Positions 1 through 9,240 are shown, counted from the first letter of the stretch. The stretch: DNA of 45,217 bases from Nostoc sp. NMS9 (GCF_017114995.1 NZ_JABXKL010000039.1:254203-299419); one strand, 5' to 3'. A program made the numbers and translations. The notes: a model not told the origin generated them from the letters alone.

Positions 1-210
1 GAAATAACAAATGAGTACCCCGAAATAACAAATGAGTACCCCGAAATAACAAATGCGTACCCCGAAATAACAAATGAGTACTCCGAAATAACAAATGCGT
101 ACTCCGAAATAACAAATGAGTACCCCGAAATAACAAATGAGTACCCCGAAATAACAAATGCGTACTCCGAAATAACAAATGCTGTCGCCGAAATAGCAAA
201 TGCGATCGCT
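1..210. repeat. 21-bp tandem repeat, about 10 copies
   Basis: Ten head-to-tail 21-bp units start at 1, 22, 43 and so on. Each is GAAATAACAAATG followed by AGTACCCC, with the variable bases A/C at unit position 14 and C/T at position 19; the last two copies are degenerate and the final one carries a GCGATCGC octamer. There are no indels, so one plus-strand frame reads a heptapeptide (E-I-T-N-E/A-Y-P/S) from the window edge and stays open to a TAA at 322-324. All three minus frames of the unit are also open. The array lies just past the stop codon of the ATPase gene at 217 and continues beyond the left edge, so its full size is unknown. There is no spacer structure, so it is not CRISPR. Confidence 0.9.
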
Positions 211-216
211 CGTACT

Positions 217-2814
217 CTACTGCTGCAAAACCCAACGGCGAAACAGTTCTACCATAATCCGCCAGTTTCCCTGAATTTCTTCAACGACATCATGACGCTT
301 CAGAGTATTCAGCGCTTCCTGTAAATTGGTATCGTTCAGACCTGTAGATTGAGCTAAGGCATCCAGACTTAGCCCTTCTGGATGAGGTGCAAGCACTTGT
401 ACAATTGCTTGTTGACCATCAGCACCCCGCGCCGCCTGACCCCAAACCCCATCAAAGTAGTAGCGTCCCCGTTTGAAAAACTCAGGGTTATTGATAACTG
501 CTTCCACGTCTTCTACTGTGAAAACTGGGTCACGCGATCGTCCTTGCTCAAAAACAAAGTCATTGTAGCGGCGTACTAGCTGAAAACCCAGCAGTTGCAC
601 TAAATATGGTTGACCGTGTGTTAAAGCATAAATTTCATCTAAAGCTTCCCAAATGTAGTCGAGGGGGAAGTCTTCATTACCTGGGTTAGCAATAATTTGG
701 TGGGTAGCTGCACGTTCTTGAAAGCCTACATGAATAGGAATGACACTGGCAAAGAAGGGTTGAAAATAATCTGCTGTCATCTCTTCTAAGGTGTGCAAAC
801 CAGCAAATGCAAAGGCGATTTTAGAACTCATTTGCACTAAACCGCGTAGAAAACCCATAAAGTCGATAGGGATTTTTTTCGCTTCAATTAAATTTTCAAT
901 TTTCTCAAACTCGTCTAAGGCAATGATTAACCCACCGTTTAGGTTTGCTTCAACCTGTTTTAAATAGCGTTCAAAAGTCCGGTAGGGGAGATTTAGTAAA
1001 TCAGCGTCAGTTGGGGGTGGAAGTTTTACAGTTTGAGAAATTTCATCACAAATTGCCATTAGCACCTCACCCACACCTTGGGGACTATCTCCCAAACGTA
1101 GCAAGTTGACATAAGCTAGCTGTATTTGTGAGCCTAGACATTGAGCAGCGTTAAGCAGAATAGAAGTTTTGCCCATGCGCCTGTGACCGTAGAGAACTAT
1201 AGACTGGAGTTGATTACCCATCACCCAAAGTTCTTCTAACTGTCTAATGACATCTTCTCGCCCAACAAAGAGATGACCTTCAACGGGGTTGCCTACAACA
1301 TAAGGATTAACCACAGGTTTGGTGATGGAAATTTCTCCCACTTCACCAGCAATTTGTAAAAGGCTTTTTTGCCAAGTTTGAGCGATATCTATTATTAACC
1401 CTTGCTCTGCTTGTGGTAATGTGTCGGCTTGATTTAGGATCTTTGTCAGTTCGCCTAATGCTCGATTCAGAGCTAAAGACCTGGCTGAACGTGAGATGCT
1501 GCGGTTAACAAACTGAACATCCTCAACAACTCGACGCAGATTAGCAAGCACTTTCCAGGTAATTGAACGTAAAAGCGGTTCCTGGGGAAAAGGAGGAACT
1601 TGGATAGCTGCAATAGACGCTGATGTTTGAGCCTTCTGAAATGCCTCTAGAGTTTGGGCAAGGGTAAACATTTCCTCGCCATAGAGAAGAGAACGCACTA
1701 TTTTAAAAGCCTTTACTGCTTTCGCTGGTTGTTTTTCATGTAGATACCAAAAACCAGCGGCAGCAACACGAGCAGGAATATATAAGCGAGTATCTGTATT
1801 AAGACGAGGCTGTAAACCCTCTCCCCAAGAACAAGCTAAGAAAAAGAACAAGGAGGAGGGGAAGAAACTTTTGATAAACGTTGATTTTAGGATTTCATCT
1901 AGAGAAACTGAGGCAAAATGTACTATATTCCAATCAAAGGGATTTGCTGCTAGTCGAGAGACAGTCCTAATAATTTCTTCTGAGGGGATTTTGGCAAGTA
2001 CTCTATTGACTGCTTGGATAACAGGAATGAATTGTAAGGTATATGCCAGCAATTCATTAGTATTATGTAAACCTATTTCCCAATCATTTTGTAGCCAATT
2101 TTCCAAGCGCCAGACAAGATTAGGAAGAGGAAGCGGAGTAATGCGAGAGAATAGCCAACTACCGTTTTGGATGATTCGCAGGTTTAAAAGTGAGCCAATA
2201 AGCCAAGTTTCTGGACGCAGTACCGCCACGCCTAACGCCACGTTGAACACGCCTAACGCCACGTTGAACACGCCGGACACCCCATTGAACAGGTTGAACA
2301 CGCCTAACGCCACGCTCAACACACCGAGCATCCCATTGAACACGCCTCTCGTCACGCCTCTCGTCACGCCTGACGCCACGCCTGACGCCACACCGAACGC
2401 CACACCGAACGCCACACCGAACGCCACACCGAACGCCACGCCTCTCGCCACGCCTAACGCCACGCCTAACGCCACGCCTAACACCATGCCTAACCAGTTA
2501 ACGTGAACATTTAAAGTCTGAAAAATTAAGCCTATAGCTACGGGTGTAATTACTGTTAAAACTAATCCTTGAAAAAGTAACTGGCGTTGGATAGCATTTT
2601 GAGATAATAACTCCCATCCCTTTCGCCAATTCATTTCTCTTTCAGGAATATACCCACCCCCGAATGTATCCACATACCACCGCAAAGCCTGCGGAAAGAA
2701 AAACACCCAGTACAAAAGGCGCAGATAATCCAGCGGGTTCCATAGAGAGAGAGGATGCTTTAACTTGGGTGCTAAGTCTAGGCGGGGTACAGGGGTCAAT
2801 TCAGCCTCCATCAT
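217..2814 (-). CDS. Membrane-anchored AAA (ORC/CDC6-like) ATPase with GVAx repeat region
   Basis: An 865-residue protein with two parts. The N-terminal third is hydrophobic, with a first membrane segment near residues 30-50, another near 80-100, then a run of G-V-x-x tetrapeptides at about residues 105-196 (GVAFGVAFGVASGV). The C-terminal third is a P-loop ATPase of the AAA_16/ORC-CDC6-like type: VGRED near 525, Walker A GHRRMGKTS near 540, Walker B LIIALDEFE near 631, and a winged-helix-like tail (APHPEGLSLDAL). The start is the first of two adjacent ATGs. It lies 114 bp downstream of another ATPase gene on the same strand, suggesting one transcription unit. Such proteins are seen in multicellular cyanobacteria, but I know of no assigned function. 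A regulatory or conflict-type NTPase at the membrane is inference. Confidence 0.85.
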   Translation of the reverse strand: MMEAELTPVPRLDLAPKLKHPLSLWNPLDYLRLLYWVFFFPQALRWYVDTFGGGYIPEREMNWRKGWELLSQNAIQRQLLFQGLVLTVITPVAIGLIFQTLNVHVNWLGMVLGVALGVALGVARGVAFGVAFGVAFGVAFGVASGVASGVTRGVTRGVFNGMLGVLSVALGVFNLFNGVSGVFNVALGVFNVALGVAVLRPETWLIGSLLNLRIIQNGSWLFSRITPLPLPNLVWRLENWLQNDWEIGLHNTNELLAYTLQFIPVIQAVNRVLAKIPSEEIIRTVSRLAANPFDWNIVHFASVSLDEILKSTFIKSFFPSSLFFFLACSWGEGLQPRLNTDTRLYIPARVAAAGFWYLHEKQPAKAVKAFKIVRSLLYGEEMFTLAQTLEAFQKAQTSASIAAIQVPPFPQEPLLRSITWKVLANLRRVVEDVQFVNRSISRSARSLALNRALGELTKILNQADTLPQAEQGLIIDIAQTWQKSLLQIAGEVGEISITKPVVNPYVVGNPVEGHLFVGREDVIRQLEELWVMGNQLQSIVLYGHRRMGKTSILLNAAQCLGSQIQLAYVNLLRLGDSPQGVGEVLMAICDEISQTVKLPPPTDADLLNLPYRTFERYLKQVEANLNGGLIIALDEFEKIENLIEAKKIPIDFMGFLRGLVQMSSKIAFAFAGLHTLEEMTADYFQPFFASVIPIHVGFQERAATHQIIANPGNEDFPLDYIWEALDEIYALTHGQPYLVQLLGFQLVRRYNDFVFEQGRSRDPVFTVEDVEAVINNPEFFKRGRYYFDGVWGQAARGADGQQAIVQVLAPHPEGLSLDALAQSTGLNDTNLQEALNTLKRHDVVEEIQGNWRIMVELFRRWVLQQ
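2226..2489 (-). repeat. 12-bp tandem repeat coding the GVAx array
   Basis: About twenty degenerate 12-bp units of GCCTAACGCCAC type (plus strand), in phase with the ATPase reading frame on the minus strand. Each encodes one G-V-x-x tetrapeptide. The 12-bp period keeps frame when copies are gained or lost, so copy number can vary between strains without breaking the gene. The same period opens a long antisense frame, which I treat as a shadow. Confidence 0.85.
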
Positions 2815-2928
2815 TAACCGTGAAGAACCTAACCTTCCCAGCTACCTTCCTATAAAGTAAGCGAGAGTAGAAGTAATCTTGCTTCCCTTGTAAGGAAGGG
2901 GTTGAGGGAGAGGTCAAAAGGGTATCAC

Positions 2929-3999
2929 TCATCGCACACTCTCCATATACTGCGAATAAGTTCTATAGCACAGTTGCATCAGTTTGCGAGGATGTCCGCC
3001 ACTTTCTTGGATGAGTTGGATGATTTTGTCTTCAGTAAAACTCACTGAAGTGTTAGCCAAATGGTTGGTAATAAAAGCACGCATAGTGCCTTCATCCCAA
3101 GGATGAATGTGTTCTTCTTGGCAAATACCTGCCAGTGGAGATGTTTTGCCATTATCCTGACTGTCGTTAAATAGCTTGTCCAGAGGTTCGCTAGCAGCTA
3201 AAATCAACCGCAAAGAAGCATCACGCCCTTCAGCTAAACCGCGCAATTGATCCCTAACTTGGCGAGTAAAGCCGTTTTCGATTAATTTTCCTAAATTATC
3301 TATAGCTAATAGCACTTTTTTCTTTTGCAAATTGCGAGTTAGTCTATAGCCTTTGCTTTCAGGAATACCAATTTTATCGCACAAAGCAAAGTAGAATTCA
3401 TCTTCATCATGAACTCCATTATTTAAATCTAAAAAAACTGGCTCGCGTGGTAACTGTAAATAATTTTCTGCCTGTTGGCAAATCACCCATAATAAAGATG
3501 ACTTGCCGATTCCTTCTTCTCCTATGAGCGCGACACTACTATTACTGTTAAGTACTTCAAATACCCGTGATATTTCGTGTCCTCTGCCAAAAAACTGTTG
3601 TGAGTCTTCTATTCTGCCGTGTTGTGGAATAAAAGGATTATGATTTTGCGGCAATAGATTAGCTGAGTATAATTCATCTTTTATTGGTGGATTAGTTGCT
3701 TCTACAACTAGTTCTTGGGAAAGTGAAGCTTGTTCTGAATACTTTTGATATCCTTCTTTTATTGGATTTTTAAAATTTCTTTTTTTAACTTGTATTTCTA
3801 AAAGTTGTGTAATCTTTTTGCATAACTTTGCACCCACATCTCTCACATGTTCTTCACTATAAGAACCATCATTAACAATCTCTCTATACTCCTTCCCTTG
3901 CCACATCCCTAAAAAGAGCTTTTGTTCTAAGTCATTTAAGACTTGCTTATCCTTTGCAAGTAGCTTATTAATGAATGTTAATGCTTTTTGTGAGTCCAT
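2929..3999 (-). CDS. HTH (vMAP-type) P-loop ATPase
   Basis: A 356-residue protein. Residues 1-80 resemble the N-terminal helix-turn-helix of vWA-MoxR-associated proteins common in cyanobacteria (conserved look of EQKLFLGMWQGKEYREI, then YSEEHVRDVGAKLCK). After a linker comes an AAA/STAND-like ATPase: FFGRGHEI at 137-144, Walker A GEEGIGKSS at 160-168 and Walker B VLLAID at 229-234. There is no WD40, TPR or pentapeptide sensor array behind the ATPase, so it is short for a STAND protein. It is the promoter-proximal member of a same-strand pair with the membrane ATPase, and divergent from the gene at 4191. Role as a regulatory switch is inferred from the family. Confidence 0.8.
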   Translation of the reverse strand: MDSQKALTFINKLLAKDKQVLNDLEQKLFLGMWQGKEYREIVNDGSYSEEHVRDVGAKLCKKITQLLEIQVKKRNFKNPIKEGYQKYSEQASLSQELVVEATNPPIKDELYSANLLPQNHNPFIPQHGRIEDSQQFFGRGHEISRVFEVLNSNSSVALIGEEGIGKSSLLWVICQQAENYLQLPREPVFLDLNNGVHDEDEFYFALCDKIGIPESKGYRLTRNLQKKKVLLAIDNLGKLIENGFTRQVRDQLRGLAEGRDASLRLILAASEPLDKLFNDSQDNGKTSPLAGICQEEHIHPWDEGTMRAFITNHLANTSVSFTEDKIIQLIQESGGHPRKLMQLCYRTYSQYMESVR

Positions 4000-4190
4000 T
4001 AAATGTAAGGGAATTAACAGAGCAAAGTTAAAATCAGTCAGTAGTGTACTACTTTACCCTACAAACATACATTTGCCTACTTTCCCTTACAACAATTTAA
4101 TCACTCAAACTCCCTACTAGCGCCTACCTATAGAGCTTATGTCTCAAGTGATGATGGTGTTACACCAAAAAAAGTTGAGGAGTTTGAAAA

Positions 4191-4736
4191 ATGGCAACTT
4201 TTAGACAACAGCTTGTACTTGCTCTCATCGCTGCTACCGGCGCCATACTAGCTACGGTAGCACCTGCATTAATTGAGCGGGATAAAAAATCTTCTTCAGA
4301 ACCAAAGCCTTTTGTCACCGCCACCTCTGCAATATGTGACAAAGTTCTTGCTGATAAAGTCTGTGTCGCTAATCTTACAGTGCAGGTTAATAGCAACGAA
4401 CCTCAGCAAGTAAAAAATCGCGATCGCCTATTTCTCAAATCTGGAGATACTCTAAGATTATCAAACGTCTATTATTGCATCCCATCTCAAACTCTACTCA
4501 ATAAAGTAGAAGTCAGAGGATATTTATTTAAACATGGAGTCCAGAGTTATAAAAATGGACTTTTCACTCCTAGTAACTTCCCGATTTATGCTGCTTGTCA
4601 TAATATTGGTAACTTCCAAAAAATTTGGAAGCTTGAACCAGGACAGCACCAAGTCAACATACCCATTATCAAGTATGTTGGTAGCAACAGAATTGTTGAC
4701 GGTAGTTTCTACTTTAACTTGGATGTTGGACAGTAA
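4191..4736 (+). CDS. Membrane-anchored hypothetical protein
   Basis: A 181-residue protein not recognised as any family. Residues 7-27 form one hydrophobic segment that reads as an uncleaved signal anchor (LVLALIAATGAILATVAP), followed by a charged KKSSSEPK stretch. The rest looks like a soluble, probably beta-rich, extracytoplasmic domain with four cysteines that could pair (in ICDKV, KVCVA, YYCIP, AACHN). The start ATG has GAGG 10 bp upstream. It is 41 bp upstream of the PD-(D/E)XK-like gene on the same strand, so the two may be co-transcribed, divergently from the ATPase pair. Confidence 0.65.
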   Translation: MATFRQQLVLALIAATGAILATVAPALIERDKKSSSEPKPFVTATSAICDKVLADKVCVANLTVQVNSNEPQQVKNRDRLFLKSGDTLRLSNVYYCIPSQTLLNKVEVRGYLFKHGVQSYKNGLFTPSNFPIYAACHNIGNFQKIWKLEPGQHQVNIPIIKYVGSNRIVDGSFYFNLDVGQ

Positions 4737-4777
4737 TTTCAGTCTTCTATTTAAAAGCGAAAGTGAGGAATAGTTTT

Positions 4778-5383
4778 ATGGCTTACAGCGAGTTTAGTTT
4801 AGCTAAAGCAAAACAAGAGTTTAGTTTAACCACGTTAGAAAAACGCGATATTTTCGCTGCTGTTCCTGAATTAGCAGCGAGTAATTTACTTGTAGAAACA
4901 CTTAATTATAACCTGGATATTGCTTTAGGTAGTAATAGTGAAAAAGCGCGTTCTGAGTTAATTATTGCGCCAATTTTAGTTGACTTGCGCCGACAATTAC
5001 GCGAGCAAATTGGTTTATTTTCTGGGGTAGATTTTACTGTTGATAATAGCAAAGGATTAAACGGCACTTGCGATTTTATTATTACTAAATCTCCAGAAAT
5101 TCTAATTTTGACAGCACCAGTAATTACAATTGTAGAAGCTAAAAAAGAAAATATTAATGGGGGTTTGGGTCAGTGTGCGGCGGAAATGGTAGCAGCCCAA
5201 ATATTTAATGAGCAAGCTGCAACTGAGATTAAAATAATTTACGGAGCAGTCACAACGGGCAGTATATGGCAATTCATTAAACTAGAAAAACAAACATTGA
5301 GCATTGATTTAAGCGAATATTATCTCAAAGATGTGAATAAAATTCTTGGTATTTTAGCCAGTGGTATTTCTCAAGAAGATTAA
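4778..5383 (+). CDS. PD-(D/E)XK nuclease-fold hypothetical protein
   Basis: A 201-residue protein from ATG 4778. A GTG five codons upstream is possible, but GAGG at 4765-4768 sits 9 bp before the ATG and would fall inside the longer version. The pattern fits a PD-(D/E)XK core: E60 in ARSELIIAPIL, D99 in GTCDFII, the E120-x-K122 pair in IVEAKKE, and Q132 in GLGQCAAEMVAAQ. This family is widespread in cyanobacteria; the fold is well supported by motif order, but nuclease activity is not shown. It ends 16 bp before the convergent permease gene. It could be a restriction-like enzyme or a non-catalytic relative. Confidence 0.75.
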   Translation: MAYSEFSLAKAKQEFSLTTLEKRDIFAAVPELAASNLLVETLNYNLDIALGSNSEKARSELIIAPILVDLRRQLREQIGLFSGVDFTVDNSKGLNGTCDFIITKSPEILILTAPVITIVEAKKENINGGLGQCAAEMVAAQIFNEQAATEIKIIYGAVTTGSIWQFIKLEKQTLSIDLSEYYLKDVNKILGILASGISQED

Positions 5384-5399
5384 TAAAATGTCAAACAGC

Positions 5400-6425
5400 T
5401 TAATACCGAATTCGCGGATCTACATAAGCATTTAAAATATCAATTAAAATGCTGGCGCTGACAACGATCGCACCAAAAAAGACTAGCACTCCCTGGACTG
5501 TGGGATAATCGCGATCGGCGATCGCTTGATAAAGTCGATTAGCCAAACCAGGCCAAGAAAATGTTACCTCTGTCAAAATCGCCCCACCCAAGAGAGATGC
5601 AAAGGTTAATCCCAAGACTGTAATCACTGGAATTAGCGCATTTTTTAAAGCGTGGGAGGCTAAAATCTTATTTTCACCAATACCTCTAGCTCTAGCCGCT
5701 TCTACATAATCTGCTTGCAAGGTTTGCTTTAAATTCACTCGCACAATTCGCTCAAAAATCCCACTGAGCAAAATTCCTAGTGTGAGACTTGGTAGGGCCA
5801 GATGGTGCAAAGATGCCAAAAACTGGGTGAAGTTTCCACCCAGTAGGCTATCAATTGTATACAATCCAGTGACAGGAGTGGGAGCCGGGAGATTGGGCGG
5901 AAAGCGATTGGAATTAGGAAACCAACCCAATTGGACTGAGAAAATCAACTGCAAAAGCATTCCCGCCCAAAACATCGGAAGTGCGTAGGTGATGATCCCA
6001 AATAAGCGCCCGCCGACATCAAAATATGTCCCAGGACGGGAAGCCGAAAGAGTCCCAACCGCAATTCCGACGATGAGTGCAACCGCCATACTACATACTG
6101 CTAACTCCACTGTCGCCGGGAAATATTGCCCAATGATATCCCAAACATTTTGTCCCCGGCTCATTAAAGAGGTTCCCAAGTCAAAGCGCAGTATGCTTCC
6201 CAAATAATTTAGGTACTGTAGCCACAGGGGAAGGTTTAAACCGAGTTGTTTTCGCAATTCTTCTTTAGCTGCTTCTGGCGCACGTCCACCAAGAATTGCA
6301 TCTGCTGGATCTCCTGGTGTTGCTCTTAGTAAAAGAAATACAATGGTGATGATAGTTAATAGCTGAAGTGGCGCAAGAAGCAACCGAGAAACAATGTAAT
6401 ATTGTAAAGCTTTAGAACGAGACAT
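5400..6425 (-). CDS. ABC peptide transporter permease, DppB/OppB family
   Basis: A 341-residue integral membrane protein of the binding-protein-dependent transport family for di- and oligopeptides. It begins with a hydrophobic helix and the family hallmark LRATPGDPAD, then QLGLNLPLWLQY and a six-helix layout. The cytoplasmic EAA loop is visible as DYVEAARARGIGENKI, which contacts the ATPase. Length is typical of DppB (about 330-340). It is downstream of a peptide-binding lipoprotein gene on the same strand with a 143-bp gap. The partner permease (DppC-like) and ATPases are not in the window, so the transporter must be completed from elsewhere. Confidence 0.93.
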   Translation of the reverse strand: MSRSKALQYYIVSRLLLAPLQLLTIITIVFLLLRATPGDPADAILGGRAPEAAKEELRKQLGLNLPLWLQYLNYLGSILRFDLGTSLMSRGQNVWDIIGQYFPATVELAVCSMAVALIVGIAVGTLSASRPGTYFDVGGRLFGIITYALPMFWAGMLLQLIFSVQLGWFPNSNRFPPNLPAPTPVTGLYTIDSLLGGNFTQFLASLHHLALPSLTLGILLSGIFERIVRVNLKQTLQADYVEAARARGIGENKILASHALKNALIPVITVLGLTFASLLGGAILTEVTFSWPGLANRLYQAIADRDYPTVQGVLVFFGAIVVSASILIDILNAYVDPRIRY

Positions 6426-6544
6426 AAGTAATTTAAATTTTAAAATTCACAAAGCACGTTTGGGAACTATTTTAGCTATCAAATAGATAGATATTGAACA
6501 AGAAAATTTTTATCGAATAGTCAAAAGTCAATAGTCAACAGTTA

Positions 6545-6571
6545 TTACTAATGACTAATGACTAATGACTA
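6545..6571. repeat. Heptanucleotide tandem repeat (CTAATGA)n
   Basis: Three perfect CTAATGA heptamers at 6548-6568 with a partial copy before them. The next bases form the stop codon (TAG on the minus strand) of the binding-protein gene. This is the short tandemly repeated class typical of Nostoc and Anabaena genomes. Confidence 0.8.
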
Positions 6572-8221
6572 CTTTTTAAGTGTCTGGTAAACCAAAATTT
6601 GGGTAGGGTTAAGTTCTACGCCATTAACACCATTTCGGGCAAATACATAGTCTTTGTTTTGCCATAAGGGAACGTAAGGTACATCAGTAGTAACTTGCGT
6701 TTGAATTTCGTTAAAAATTTTCTGACGCGCTTCGGGGTTTTGTTCTTTGCGTTGCCCATCAATCAGTTTATTTATAGCTTCGTTATAGTAGAACGAACCC
6801 TGAGTTTGACTGCCTCCATCTTCGCATCCTTTAGCAACTGAACCTTTGTCACAAGATAAAAACGGCTGGACGTAATTATCTGGATCTAAAAAGTCTGGAT
6901 ACCAATCAAGTAAAGCTGCCGGATACAAACCCTTGGCAATGTCTTTAAAAAAGGCAGGCCCTTCCGCTTGGGTAACTTCAAATTGCAGTATTCCATCCAT
7001 TTTGACATCCACAAGAGATTTGAGTGTCTGTGCTGCCAAACTCCGAGTAGGTGAACTAGAAGGATACCAAACTTGCACTTTTGCAGGATTTTCTTTGGAG
7101 AAGCCAGCAGTAGTTAATAATTTTTTAGCTTGATCGAAGTTAGCATCACCATATTTATCTTTGAATAATGGCACAGAAACTTTAAACGTTGTGGGAATCA
7201 TACTATAAAGCGGATCTGCTTGACCAAGTAATACTCGCTCGTTTAAAAGTGGACGGTCAATTATGGATGCGATCGCTTGTCTTACCTCTAATTTATCTAA
7301 AGGCTTTTGATTCCGGTTTAATACCAGATAACTTACTACACTACCTTCAGCTGCGATCGCTTGCCAATCCCCTTTTTTACCACCTTCTTCCAAGCTCCGA
7401 TTTTGATCTGGTTGCAGTGACAGATAAGCTACATCGACTGCACCTGTACGAAAAGCATTAAACAAATTGACTGGACTAGTTTGAATTTGGAGATTAACAC
7501 CCTTGTTACCTGGTTTTTCTCCCCAATATTTATCAAACACATCAAATCGGATGGAATCAGTACCATACTGTCCTAATTTGTAAGGGCCAGTTCCCACAAA
7601 AATATTCGGCTTGAATTTACCAGCGCCGACTTCGTAAGCTTTTGGCGAAACTGCACAAATTCCAGGAAATGCCAACAGTGAGGGAAAAGCTGCAAAGGAC
7701 TTTTTCAGCTTGATTGTCAACTCATACTCGCTTGTAGGTTTTATCGAATCTACTATATCAGCTAGTAAAAATGAGGGTTTTCCTTTATTTTCAATAAACC
7801 GCTGGATGGTAAAGGCCATTGCTTGAGCATTGAAGGGAGTCCCATCGTGAAAAACTACTCCCTGACGTAAGGGGATGGTATAAGTTAAGCCGTCTTGACT
7901 GACTTTGGGTAATGCTGTAGCTAGTTGGGGTTTAATTTCGGTGCTTCCTGGTTCGTAGTTGTAGAGGCGATCGCTCATATTAAACACCAAACCCAATGAT
8001 GCTAACTCATAAGCATCAGCCGGATCAAGGGTTCTTGGCTTGGCTGTTGTACCTATAGTAATACGACCATCACCTGTAGGGGTATTTACAGAACCAGATG
8101 GCGGCGTAGTTGGCTGTGGACGAGGAGTGCAACTAACAACTAAAAATAAACATAGACAGAACAAAGATAGGAATTGTGTAATCCGACCCCACCGTTTCAC
8201 GAACAAGGAAAACCAGGTCAT
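6569..8221 (-). CDS. ABC peptide transporter substrate-binding lipoprotein (SBP_bac_5)
   Basis: About 550 residues of the family 5 extracellular solute-binding proteins (DppA/OppA type). I chose the ATG at 8221 (MTWFSLFVK); an upstream in-frame TTG would add 11 residues before the signal peptide. The signal ends in a lipobox, LVVSC, giving an N-terminal lipid-modified Cys near residue 31, followed by a Pro/Thr-rich linker. Family landmarks are TIGTTAKPRTLDPADAYE, LRQGVVFHDGTPFNA and the late WQNKDYV. It lies upstream of the DppB-like permease, so peptide or nickel-type import is the likely role; the substrate cannot be read from sequence. Confidence 0.92.
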   Translation of the reverse strand: MTWFSLFVKRWGRITQFLSLFCLCLFLVVSCTPRPQPTTPPSGSVNTPTGDGRITIGTTAKPRTLDPADAYELASLGLVFNMSDRLYNYEPGSTEIKPQLATALPKVSQDGLTYTIPLRQGVVFHDGTPFNAQAMAFTIQRFIENKGKPSFLLADIVDSIKPTSEYELTIKLKKSFAAFPSLLAFPGICAVSPKAYEVGAGKFKPNIFVGTGPYKLGQYGTDSIRFDVFDKYWGEKPGNKGVNLQIQTSPVNLFNAFRTGAVDVAYLSLQPDQNRSLEEGGKKGDWQAIAAEGSVVSYLVLNRNQKPLDKLEVRQAIASIIDRPLLNERVLLGQADPLYSMIPTTFKVSVPLFKDKYGDANFDQAKKLLTTAGFSKENPAKVQVWYPSSSPTRSLAAQTLKSLVDVKMDGILQFEVTQAEGPAFFKDIAKGLYPAALLDWYPDFLDPDNYVQPFLSCDKGSVAKGCEDGGSQTQGSFYYNEAINKLIDGQRKEQNPEARQKIFNEIQTQVTTDVPYVPLWQNKDYVFARNGVNGVELNPTQILVYQTLKK

Positions 8222-8909
8222 AGCAATAATATATTTGATATCAGCGGTCAGCAATTTTACTACATTTGTGACTCTTGTGCTGAATCTTCACAATTTATAA
8301 TGGTTCTTGTTTCAATGGAACGCGTGCTTTAGTTGGCAATGCCTACGGCTAAGTATATACGTATAAAAAACAGAACTTGTACAGCCAAGTGAGAGAGAAC
8401 TTGACTCTACATTAAATGACTCTATAGCCATCTAAATCAAAAATTTGTGGCGGATACTCAACTTCATAATTAAGTTTATTGCTACTGTGTGATGTCTACG
8501 ATGGTCAGTGAGCTTGCCGTTGGCGCAGCCTCTTGTAGAGAAGTACGGGCTATGCCTACGCACTATTTTGTTACAAAAAATCATTGATAAAATACAGAAT
8601 TTGACATTTAAATATTTAAAATTTGTTAAGTATTGAAAAGTTTTTATTTAATTAAAAATTTTAATATTGGCTAAAATTGTCGTAAATTCATACATTACTA
8701 GGAAAATAGGTCTTGTTAAGCTTTGACACTTAGCCCAATTAGTGTACGTTGAAATTTTACTTGTTGCTGCTTGGGAACAGACATCGATAGAGCTGTTTAT
8801 CGTCAAGATCGGCTGTATTCTGAAAAAGAAGAGTGTTTGAACATCAGCGACTAAGGCGATCGCGATATTGTTAACAGCAGATTGAAAGTCTAATAGTGGG
8901 ACTAAGACC
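8222..8909. other. 688-bp intergenic region
   Basis: AT-rich DNA between divergent genes. It carries one dispersed Nostoc repeat near 8506-8565, a fragment of similar sequence near 8340 (GCCTACGGC) and a GGCGATCGCG near 8855. I see no open frame with a recognisable product, no tRNA and no clear terminator. Promoters for both flanking genes should lie here but I could not place them. Confidence 0.6.
8506..8565. repeat. Dispersed palindromic repeat of the GCCTACG type
   Basis: The stretch with GAGCTTGCCGTTGGCGCAGCC and then GGGCTATGCCTACGC matches the dispersed GC-rich palindromic elements scattered through Nostoc intergenic regions. Shorter relatives appear near 8340 and at 17128-17295. Confidence 0.55.
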
Positions 8910-9236
8910 GTGAAGTATTTCTTTCTATCTGAGGGATGGGCAGTTGCAAGAGTTTGGGCATCTGATGGACTCTGGCAAATAACTGCATGGCGACGCCAAC
9001 CAGATATTCAGCGAATGAATATTTGTTTAGTCGAAGAAAATGAATTGCTCTGGCTTCATCGAGTTGAAGAAGCCGTTTTAACCGTGGAAGTGAAGCCAAC
9101 AACACCAGTAATTGGTAGTCAGACCATCGGTCAAGTAGTACTCAAGCGTCTGATGAGCGCCGAACAGGTAATCGAACGCCTGGGTACAGCCGAGGCGAAG
9201 TGTCAACTGCAAAATATCCACTTGGTGGTTCAGTAG
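8910..9236 (+). CDS. Conserved hypothetical protein upstream of psbB
   Basis: A 108-residue soluble protein with a GTG start (GTG AAG TAT), which has GTGGGA at 8896-8901 ahead of it. The sequence has a small aromatic-rich N-terminus (FFLSEGWAVARVW) and a charged C-terminus; no transmembrane segment, signal or known motif is visible. It is on the same strand as psbB, 460 bp upstream, but a filler repeat lies between them, so co-transcription is unlikely. I do not recognise the family. Confidence 0.65.
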   Translation: MKYFFLSEGWAVARVWASDGLWQITAWRRQPDIQRMNICLVEENELLWLHRVEEAVLTVEVKPTTPVIGSQTIGQVVLKRLMSAEQVIERLGTAEAKCQLQNIHLVVQ

Positions 9237-9240
9237 ATAG

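Noticed and set aside
1..210. Possible CRISPR array
   Set aside because: Units are contiguous 21-mers with no variable spacers, and no cas gene is present.
1871..2506. Long plus-strand frame over the membrane ATPase gene
   Set aside because: It exists because the 12-bp repeat keeps several frames open; the protein (TPNAT repeats) has no independent support.
8222..8909. Possible tRNA or small RNA gene
   Set aside because: No cloverleaf, T-loop (GGTTCGAATC) or known small RNA motif could be found by eye.
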